Assembly: GCA_031426185.1 (NCBI GenBank)
Contig: JANPKV010000110.1
Coordinates: 1 to 5,001 of the forward strand
DNA from: JAJNPS01 sp031426185
GTDB taxonomy: Bacteria > Pseudomonadota > Alphaproteobacteria > Rhodobacterales > Rhodobacteraceae
DNA: 5,001 nucleotides
Direction of reading: 5' to 3'
The notes beneath the pieces were generated by a model, which saw only the letters and a list, made by a program, of their open reading frames with translations, was not told the origin of the DNA and made no database searches. Of the stretch, positions 1 to 5,001 are shown one piece after another (within the stretch, counting starts at the first letter, position 1; each line of letters begins with the position of its first letter). Both the position numbers and the translations under genes were made by a program.

Positions 1-1
1 G

Positions 2-121
2 CATCTGACCACCGCAATCGCCCGACCCGCTGCACGCGATGAGAGTTCCGCGCGCCAGACGATTGCTCAACCCGCGCCAACAGGCGTAAATGACCACCGG
101 GCTCCGGTCGTGGCTGGATGA
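2..121 (+). other. Open frame entering from the left edge, unidentified
   Basis: Reading from base 2 on the plus strand, 39 codons are open before a TGA at 119-121. The translation is rich in Ala, Arg, Pro and Thr and has no motif I recognise. It could be the tail of a gene lying mostly outside the window, a remnant, or chance in GC-rich DNA. The rest of the gap up to the response regulator stop (122-247) shows only the IS21-like repeat and no convincing terminator. Confidence 0.15.
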
Positions 122-148
122 AAGACCAGTGGCAGGTCACCCACGCTA

Positions 149-173
149 TATCAGCGTCCAAAATTGACCGCCC
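149..173 (+). mobile_element. Possible IS21-family terminal repeat remnant
   Basis: The stretch TATCAGCGTCCAAAATTGAC, continuing CGCC, resembles the outer end of IS21-family elements, whose termini often read TGTCAGCG followed by a CAAAATTGACC-type repeat. A weaker related copy, GCGTAAATGACCACC, lies about 70 bases to the left (84-98) in the same orientation, as in the multiple terminal repeats of this family. No istA or istB coding sequence is in the window, and the response regulator gene begins within 75 bases on the side where the element body would lie. If real, this is therefore an orphan or decayed end. The resemblance is judged from memory of the family and was not aligned. Confidence 0.35.
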
Positions 174-247
174 TTTCGACGTCATATTCAAAGCCTGAGA
201 CGACGGAACTGGTCACGGGGTGGAGGCGGGTAAAGCCCCGATCAGGG

Positions 248-631
248 TCAGGCCGCCCCTAGACGCGCCTTCGCCACAACGAGTGACAGGTGATCCACTC
301 CGTAAGGCTTGGTCAGGACCAGTGCATCGCGATACCCGTCGATCAGGCCACTTTCGCCATATCCACTCGCAAAGATGACCGGGATGCCGCGGTCTTGCAA
401 AATCGCGGCAAGGGGGAATGACGCGACGCCATGCACGTTGATATCAAGAATAGCCATATCAAGATCACCATGTCTGGCAAACTCCATCCCACCAGCCACA
501 CGGGTCGCCATCGACACAACTGAATGCCCAAGGTCCTCGAGCATACCGGCGAGATCAAGCGCAATTATGGCTTCATCATCTAAAATCATAAAACGTAGAA
601 AGCCGGTATCGACGGGCATTGTCATATCCAA
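248..631 (-). CDS. Single-domain response regulator (stand-alone receiver, FATGUY-like)
   Basis: This protein consists of one CheY-like receiver domain and no output domain. Visible residues are the acidic pair Asp18-Asp19 in ILDDEA, phospho-acceptor Asp63 in AILDINVHG, Ser89 in FASGYGE at the switch Thr/Ser position, and Lys108 in LTKPY. The FASGYG stretch resembles the FATGUY receivers that pair with HWE kinases in Alphaproteobacteria. By inference it receives phosphate from the adjacent kinase and acts as a phosphate relay, a phosphate sink or a protein-binding switch, since it cannot bind DNA by itself. The longest frame begins with TTG at 629-631, directly abutting the TAG stop (632-634) of the kinase gene. 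ATG codons at 623-625 and 617-619 are equally possible starts and would shorten the protein by 2 or 4 residues. None of the three has a good ribosome binding site, which points to translational coupling with the kinase gene. The receiver fold begins near residue 12, so the choice of start does not affect it. Confidence 0.93.
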   Translation of the reverse strand: MDMTMPVDTGFLRFMILDDEAIIALDLAGMLEDLGHSVVSMATRVAGGMEFARHGDLDMAILDINVHGVASFPLAAILQDRGIPVIFASGYGESGLIDGYRDALVLTKPYGVDHLSLVVAKARLGAA

Positions 632-3600
632 CTATGAGTCCAAGCCCGGCACCGGCGACTGCAGCAAGCAAATTACTCCAGTGGCATCATACGTAATACT
701 TACTTCGCCCAAAAGTTCGATCGGAAGTACCTGCTCGATCAGGCTGGACCCAAACCCCTTGCGAACTGGCGCTTTCACAACTGGGCCGCCGGACTCGGCC
801 CATTGCCACCAAAGACGGGGTTTGTCAGGGGGGCCAGTGACCGTCCACGTAACATCTACGCGGCCTTCCGGCACCGAAAGTGCGCCATATTTTGCGGAAT
901 TGGTGCAAAGTTCGTGCAGGGCCAAGCTGAATGTCAATGCAAGTTGCGGCCTAAGCGCGACGTACGGACCCGAGACGACAAGCCGGCTTTGACCACCCTG
1001 ATGCGGGTCAATCGTGGCCTCGATCACACTGGCCAGATCAGTGCTTGACCAGTTAGAGGTCACCAACAGATCATGTGCGCGGGCCATCACGCGCAACCGC
1101 TCGCTAAAGGCAATCCGTGCATCGGGCAGGGAAATGTCGCCGCGCAGGGTTTGCGAGGCGATGGCCTGCACCACTGCCAGCGAGTTTTTGACCCTGTGGT
1201 TAAGTTCGTTCATCAGAATGCTGCGCTGGTGTTCGGCCTGCCGGCGGTCAGTGATGTCGCGTGCGATGCTGGACGCCCCCACCAGCGCGCCAAACCGGTC
1301 AAACAACGGCGATTCCGTCACCGACACCCAGACCGGCGTGCCATCGGCCCTGATCCGCGACATCTCATAATGCAGCGTCGCGGCACTTTCACAGAACAGC
1401 GTAAGGCAGTCGGGCAGTTCACCGGGTTGTGCCGGATCATTCATCGCCGACAACGGTTTGCCCACCATGTCGGCCGCAGCAAAGCCAAAGATCGTTTCCG
1501 CCGCCGGATTCCAGCTGTCGATCAGCCCGTATGCGTCAATGCTGATGATCGCGTCGCGCGAACTGTCCACAATGGCGGACAACTGCCGTGAAATAGTCTC
1601 GGCCTGCCGCCGAACCGTCACATCCTCGATTGCGAGCAGGATCAGGCTTTGTCGCCCGCCCTCGCGCAACAGTTTACGCCCGTTGATCAGCAGATGGCGC
1701 AGCCCGATAACCGGGAATGACTGGTCTAGTTGGGCATCATTGAAGGGCTGTGCGTCCAGAACCAACTTTGCCAGCAGGTCGCGCAGTTGCGGCAGGTTCC
1801 AGCCGCCGTTGGCAAGATCAAACACCGAATGCCCAATTTCCTGGACTTCCGACACCCGAAACAGCGCCTCAAATGCCGGGTTGATCGAGACAAGGTTCAA
1901 CGCGTCATCCATCACCAACAGTGGCTGGCGGATGGTTTCGACAATTGCCTGCGCATAAATGCGGGCCTCGGTGCTGGCTTGGCGCGCGGCCCGGGCGTCT
2001 GTCACGTCAAAGAACGTGATCACCACACCTGCGATGCGGTTATCCAGCGTGCGGTAGGGCAGCATCCGGCGCAGATGCCAGCGGCCCCCGACACCTGACA
2101 CTTCGGTTTCGAGCACCTGAAGTTTGTGCATGACCCGCCCTGCGTCTGACAACAGGTCATCATCGCGGAACTTCAGCGCGAAATGTTCAAGCGGCCTGCC
2201 GATATCTGAGGGCAGCAGGTCAAGCAGCTCCCGCAAGCCGGGGGTGAACCATTTGATGCAGAACTTATCGTCCAGAAACAGCGTGGCGGTATCGGTGCCC
2301 GCCAGCAGATTATTCAGATCATTGGTGCTGTCTTCCAGATCACGCACGTTGCTTTGCAACTGGCCATTCACCGTATGCAATTCTTCGTTGAACGACTGCA
2401 TTTCTTCTTTTGAGGTCTCCAATTCCTCGTTGGTGGATTGCAGTTCCTCGTTCATCGAGGTGGCCTCTTCGTTGGCCGCTTTTAGTTCTTCGTTTGCGGT
2501 TTCCAGATGCTCGATGGTGTTCTGCAGCTCTGACCGTACGGTTGCCAGCTCATCCCGCAGATCTGCCACTTGCGACGGGTTTTCCTGGGGGGCGGGCATA
2601 GTCCGCGCTTCACCGGCAATCACAGGGGCAAAGCTGATCAGGATGTGGCCCTTGCCCACCCCGCTGATCGGTGACGCGGTCACCATGATCGGATGGTGGC
2701 CGCCGCTGTGTCGCAGCTTTGCCTCGAACGAGACATCGCTGCCATCGTCACGGGCTTTGCGCACCGCGCTGCGCAGTTTTGTCACCAGCCCCTCGCGCGC
2801 CATGGTGAAGACATCACTCGAAGGCTCGCCCGTCGGCTGTTCAAGATAAGCCCCGGTAGAGCCATGAAAATAAACGACGCGGCTCGCCGCATCAATCAGC
2901 ACGGCGGAAGGCGCAAATCGTTCAAGCAAGGCACGCCGCGCCAGATCGCCCGCAGGCGGGTACTGATCGGACGACAGCACGGAAACCGTTTGCTGCTCAG
3001 GTCTTTGGCGGGCGGGCTGGCCGCGCAGAACCGGGAAGTTGACAATATCCAGCCGCGCACCCAGCCTTTTGTAAATCCGCCATTTCTTTGACAGTGGCTC
3101 GAACACTCCGCTGTGCCGCCCGACCGTTTCGGTATTGCCCAGCATCATCGCCCCCCCCGGTTCAAGGGCGAAATGGAACAGCGCGATGATGCCCTGCTGC
3201 GCGTCGGGTTCCAGATAAATCAAAAGATTGCGGCAGGTCACCAGATCAAGGTGCGAAAACGGCGGGTCGCTGAGCAGGTTTTGCGGTGCGAAAACCACGG
3301 TGGCGCGCAGGTCTTTCTTCACCCTGTAGGTGGACTCGGACGCATCAAAGAACCGGCGTTTGCGGGTGGCATCAAGACCCGTGACAGCAGCCGCCGGGTA
3401 GATACCGTCGCGCGCGGTTTGCAGGTTGTCTTCGCGTGCGTCGGTGCCAAAAATCTTGACGTCGAACGCTTTGCCCGCCAGCGTCGCCTGCTCGGCAATT
3501 AGCATGGCGACCGTATAGGCTTCTTCCCCGGTCGAACACCCCGGCACCCAGACGCGGATGGCCGATCCAGTTTCGCGCGCCGTGACCAGCGGCGTGATCA

Positions 3601-4537
3601 CAAGGTCGCACAATGTTTTCCAAGCATCCGCGTCGCGAAAGAAGCTTGTGACGTTGATCATCAGATCCTTGACCAGGGAGGCGGCTTCGGTCGGATCGTT
3701 TCGCAAATCGGTCAGATAAACATCCAGCGAGTCGATACCATACAAACTCAAGCGCCGCTGAATACGCCGCTGCAGGGTGCTGCGCCGGTAGGTGTTGAAG
3801 TTATGGCCGGTGCGGGTGCGCACCACTGTCAGGACCTGATCAATCAGGTGCTGCGAACTGGTTTCCGACGTCTCGCCACCTTTGGGCTCGGCAACGTATT
3901 CGTTGCGGAAATACCGCCCCAGAATGGCGGGCATTCCTTCAGGGGCAATGATGTGGTCGGCCATGCCAGCGGCAATCGCGCTGCGGGGCATGCCGTCGAA
4001 TTTTGCGGTCTCGGGGTCCTGCACCAAGATCAGCCCGCCCGCCGCGCGCACCTCTTTCAACCCGTCGGTCCCGTTGCTGCCGGTTCCCGACAGCACCACG
4101 GCGATGACCCGTTCGCCTTGATCAGCGGCAAGTGAGCGGAACAACACATCCACCGGATGGCGGTGCCCGCGCTTTTCCGCAGGCTTTATCAGGTTCAGAA
4201 TACCCGCCGTCACCGTCAAATCCCGGTCGGGTGCGATGACATAGACATGGTTGGGCAGGATCTTCATCTGATCCTCGACCTGAACCACGGGCATTGTTGT
4301 ATGGGCAGCCAGCACCTTGGCCATCTGGCTTTCGCGTGTGGGATCAAGGTGCAAGACCAGAACAAAGGCCGCGCCGCTGTCATGCGGCATCGCATCAAAG
4401 AACTTGCTGAACGCCTCAATTCCGCCTGCAGATGCGCCCATGCCGACGACCAGACAGCTATCGCCAGCATTAGCCTCCGGGTCGTGATGCGATGTGGTGT
4501 TCGCGGACGCTTTGGCAGGGTCGTGCTGTGCGGTCAT
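632..4537 (-). CDS. CheB-CheR-PAS-HWE hybrid sensor histidine kinase (1301 aa)
   Basis: Multidomain cytoplasmic signalling protein with no signal peptide or membrane segment visible. Residues ~28-212 are a CheB methylesterase domain: GASAGG with Ser36, His63 in VLHLDP and Asp158 in SNGTDG fit the catalytic triad. There is no N-terminal receiver. Residues ~228-490 are a CheR SAM-dependent methyltransferase: NVTSFFRD at 295-302, SAM-binding GCSTGEEA at 333-340, and CRNLLIYLEP at 435-444. A PAS-like segment (~535-640) is followed by a heptad coiled coil (~655-745), PAS-like domains at ~745-850 and ~860-980, and a clear PAS at ~982-1100. The C-terminus is an HWE/HisKA_2 kinase: phospho-acceptor His1114 in NELNHRVKNSL, N-box His1208 and Asn1213 in LHELCTNSAKYGAL, WAE at 1246-1248, and a glycine box near GFGSS (1261-1265). 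The start is firm: an in-frame TGA lies immediately upstream of the ATG, and the next Met (33) is already in the CheB core. No clear Shine-Dalgarno is seen. It is intact and forms an operon with the response regulator downstream. The family is sure; the signal and methylation target are unknown. Confidence 0.96.
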   Translation of the reverse strand: MTAQHDPAKASANTTSHHDPEANAGDSCLVVGMGASAGGIEAFSKFFDAMPHDSGAAFVLVLHLDPTRESQMAKVLAAHTTMPVVQVEDQMKILPNHVYVIAPDRDLTVTAGILNLIKPAEKRGHRHPVDVLFRSLAADQGERVIAVVLSGTGSNGTDGLKEVRAAGGLILVQDPETAKFDGMPRSAIAAGMADHIIAPEGMPAILGRYFRNEYVAEPKGGETSETSSQHLIDQVLTVVRTRTGHNFNTYRRSTLQRRIQRRLSLYGIDSLDVYLTDLRNDPTEAASLVKDLMINVTSFFRDADAWKTLCDLVITPLVTARETGSAIRVWVPGCSTGEEAYTVAMLIAEQATLAGKAFDVKIFGTDAREDNLQTARDGIYPAAAVTGLDATRKRRFFDASESTYRVKKDLRATVVFAPQNLLSDPPFSHLDLVTCRNLLIYLEPDAQQGIIALFHFALEPGGAMMLGNTETVGRHSGVFEPLSKKWRIYKRLGARLDIVNFPVLRGQPARQRPEQQTVSVLSSDQYPPAGDLARRALLERFAPSAVLIDAASRVVYFHGSTGAYLEQPTGEPSSDVFTMAREGLVTKLRSAVRKARDDGSDVSFEAKLRHSGGHHPIMVTASPISGVGKGHILISFAPVIAGEARTMPAPQENPSQVADLRDELATVRSELQNTIEHLETANEELKAANEEATSMNEELQSTNEELETSKEEMQSFNEELHTVNGQLQSNVRDLEDSTNDLNNLLAGTDTATLFLDDKFCIKWFTPGLRELLDLLPSDIGRPLEHFALKFRDDDLLSDAGRVMHKLQVLETEVSGVGGRWHLRRMLPYRTLDNRIAGVVITFFDVTDARAARQASTEARIYAQAIVETIRQPLLVMDDALNLVSINPAFEALFRVSEVQEIGHSVFDLANGGWNLPQLRDLLAKLVLDAQPFNDAQLDQSFPVIGLRHLLINGRKLLREGGRQSLILLAIEDVTVRRQAETISRQLSAIVDSSRDAIISIDAYGLIDSWNPAAETIFGFAAADMVGKPLSAMNDPAQPGELPDCLTLFCESAATLHYEMSRIRADGTPVWVSVTESPLFDRFGALVGASSIARDITDRRQAEHQRSILMNELNHRVKNSLAVVQAIASQTLRGDISLPDARIAFSERLRVMARAHDLLVTSNWSSTDLASVIEATIDPHQGGQSRLVVSGPYVALRPQLALTFSLALHELCTNSAKYGALSVPEGRVDVTWTVTGPPDKPRLWWQWAESGGPVVKAPVRKGFGSSLIEQVLPIELLGEVSITYDATGVICLLQSPVPGLDS
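2357..2497 (-). repeat. Heptad repeat region coding for the coiled coil of the kinase
   Basis: Residues 681-727 of the fusion kinase repeat a seven-residue unit of the form x-N-E-E-L-x-x. Asn recurs at 682, 689, 696, 703, 717 and 724, and Leu or Met at 685, 699, 706, 713, 720 and 727. At the DNA level this is a degenerate 21-base tandem repeat. The predicted coiled coil (~655-745 overall) joins the CheB/CheR half to the PAS-kinase half and probably makes a parallel dimer. Such NEEL-rich linkers are a usual part of CheB-CheR-PAS fusion proteins. Confidence 0.85.
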
Positions 4538-4767
4538 TCATCGAAGCCAAGGCTTCACCAGCGAGGGGGCCCGATATTGGGCGTTGGACCACTGCAAACC
4601 TGTAACTGCCGAAACAGCTACCATAGCTTCGTCGCATCGCTTGACCGTGATTGCAACGATTTTGGTCTAGTTGCCGGCTTGGCCCGAGTTGCTTTTCGAT
4701 AGTCGTAGTTTTCGGCTCATCACATGTACCGCAGAACCCGGCGCGGGCTCTCAGATGAATACGAACC
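4538..4767 (-). promoter_or_regulatory. Upstream region of the kinase operon
   Basis: This 230-base gap lies between the IS3 end and the kinase start and must hold the native promoter, unless the operon is read from the IS. I see no credible gene on either strand. No convincing -35/-10 pair was found on the minus strand, and no GGAAC-type EcfG general-stress promoter. Short symmetric elements are present: a hairpin at 4543-4556, a near-perfect palindrome GCCCGATATTGGGC at 4569-4582, an AGCTA/TAGCT dyad at 4616-4628, a GCAAC/GTTGC dyad at 4653-4674, and two TTTTCG copies 16 bases apart at 4693-4714. Any of these could be an operator; none matches a regulator site known to me. Confidence 0.4.
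4543..4556 (-). promoter_or_regulatory. Perfect hairpin immediately before the kinase start codon
   Basis: The sequence GAAGCCAAGGCTTC is a perfect inverted repeat. In the mRNA it can form a 6-bp stem with a two-base loop, or more plausibly a 5-bp stem with a CUUG tetraloop. It ends five bases before the ATG at 4537, where a Shine-Dalgarno would normally lie and where none is seen. It could therefore limit translation initiation. This role is inferred; a 14-base palindrome may also occur by chance. Confidence 0.35.
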
Positions 4768-5001
4768 TGGACTTGCCCGACTTTTGTAGAGAGCTTTTAG
4801 CTCACTTCCCGGACCTTTCGCTCGAAGGCGATGCCGCTCTGGAAGCCGAGCGATGAATGCCGCCTGACGGGGTTATAGAACCCGTCGATGTATCTGGCGA
4901 CGGCGTTTTGGGCCTGCTGGCGGGATTGCCATGCGACCGGCCAGATCAGCTCGGACTTGATGGTTTTGAAGAACGTTTCCACCATCGCTCTGTCGTAGCA
5001 G
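4768..5001 (-). mobile_element. IS3-family insertion sequence, 3' end with probable terminal inverted repeat
   Basis: The transposase stop lies about 30 bases from a sequence that looks like an IS3-family tip. It begins at 4768 with TGGACTTGCCCGACTTTTGT on the plus strand, so the element would end in CA on its own coding strand, matching the TG...CA rule of the family. The short distance from stop codon to tip is also typical. The other end, the OrfA gene and the target duplication are outside the window, so the exact boundary is inferred from the motif. The element is inserted about 230 bases upstream of the kinase start codon, with its transposase reading toward the kinase gene. Confidence 0.7.
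4797..5001 (-). CDS. IS3-family transposase OrfB, C-terminal part (continues past window edge)
   Basis: Only the last ~68 codons are in the window; the gene enters from the right edge and ends with TAA at 4797-4799. Reading from the edge, the protein shows CYDRAMVETFFKTIKSEL, the conserved end of the rve/DDE integrase core of IS3-family OrfB. The Glu of MVETFF (codon 4977-4979) is the third catalytic acid, and a Lys lies seven residues further on, as expected in this family. It is followed by the typical tail with YIDGFYNPVRRHSSLG. The usual Asn of CYDNA is Arg here, and a Gly stands where QSPIAFE is common in relatives. Both changes are minor, and the visible part has no frameshift. The protein catalyses excision and integration of the IS. 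An ATG at 4983-4985 is internal to the conserved core and is not the true start. Whether the complete element is intact cannot be seen. Confidence 0.93.
   Translation of the reverse strand, partial: CYDRAMVETFFKTIKSELIWPVAWQSRQQAQNAVARYIDGFYNPVRRHSSLGFQSGIAFERKVREVS

Noticed and set aside
43..52. GGAAC on the minus strand near 48-52, and on the plus strand near 205-209, as EcfG-type -35 elements
   Set aside because: Neither is followed by CGTT at 16-17 bases, and neither lies upstream of a gene in the window.
226..250. Possible rho-independent terminator after the response regulator (CCCTGATCGGGG followed by CTTT)
   Set aside because: The stem is only about four pairs, including a G-U, overlaps the stop codon region and lacks a real U-tract.
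309..4135. Many plus-strand open frames, including long ones at 309-992, 1073-1591, 1458-1958, 2124-2849 and 3113-3502
   Set aside because: They lie antisense to the kinase and response regulator genes, have skewed Ser/Arg-rich or His/Gln-rich compositions, and show no family motifs. They are shadows of GC-rich coding sequence.
4641..4672. TTGACC on the plus strand followed by TCTAGT as a possible promoter
   Set aside because: The spacing is about 19 bases and it points toward the IS, away from the operon; too weak to report.
4157..4702. Plus-strand open frame crossing the kinase start into the upstream region
   Set aside because: Most of it is antisense to the CheB domain, and the remainder shows no motif.
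4671..4856. Plus-strand open frame across the intergenic region and the IS end
   Set aside because: It crosses the IS boundary and overlaps the transposase on the other strand; no recognisable protein.

Overview
The window looks like an accessory segment of an alphaproteobacterial genome. A Rhodobacterales-like host is the best guess, and it is an inference. The pointers are high GC content, an HWE-type histidine kinase paired with a stand-alone receiver of the FATGUY-like type, and the insertion-sequence ends at both sides. No RNA gene, CRISPR array or replication origin was seen.

The core is a two-gene operon on the minus strand, filling 248 to 4537. The first gene encodes a 1301-residue fusion protein. 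In order it carries a CheB methylesterase domain without the usual receiver, a CheR methyltransferase, a PAS-like segment, a long heptad coiled coil, three more PAS or PAS-like domains, and a C-terminal HWE histidine kinase with its conserved H, N and WxE residues. Its stop codon directly abuts the start region of the second gene, a 127-residue single-domain response regulator. The likely circuit is: an unknown signal is sensed by the PAS domains and possibly modulated by the CheB/CheR module. The kinase then phosphorylates itself on His1114 and passes the phosphate to Asp63 of the receiver. The receiver has no output domain, so it must act through a partner outside the window. No chemoreceptor or other chemotaxis gene is present.

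The right edge (about 4768 to 5001) is the 3' end of an IS3-family insertion sequence: the C-terminus of its DDE transposase, entering from beyond the window, and a probable terminal inverted repeat. The 230 bases between this IS end and the kinase (4538-4767) hold no gene but several short dyads and repeats, including a perfect hairpin just before the kinase start codon. The left edge (1-247) holds no recognisable gene. It contains a short sequence resembling an IS21-family terminus near 149-173, and an open frame of unknown identity entering from the left. The operon is therefore bounded by IS remnants and is plausibly a laterally acquired signalling module.
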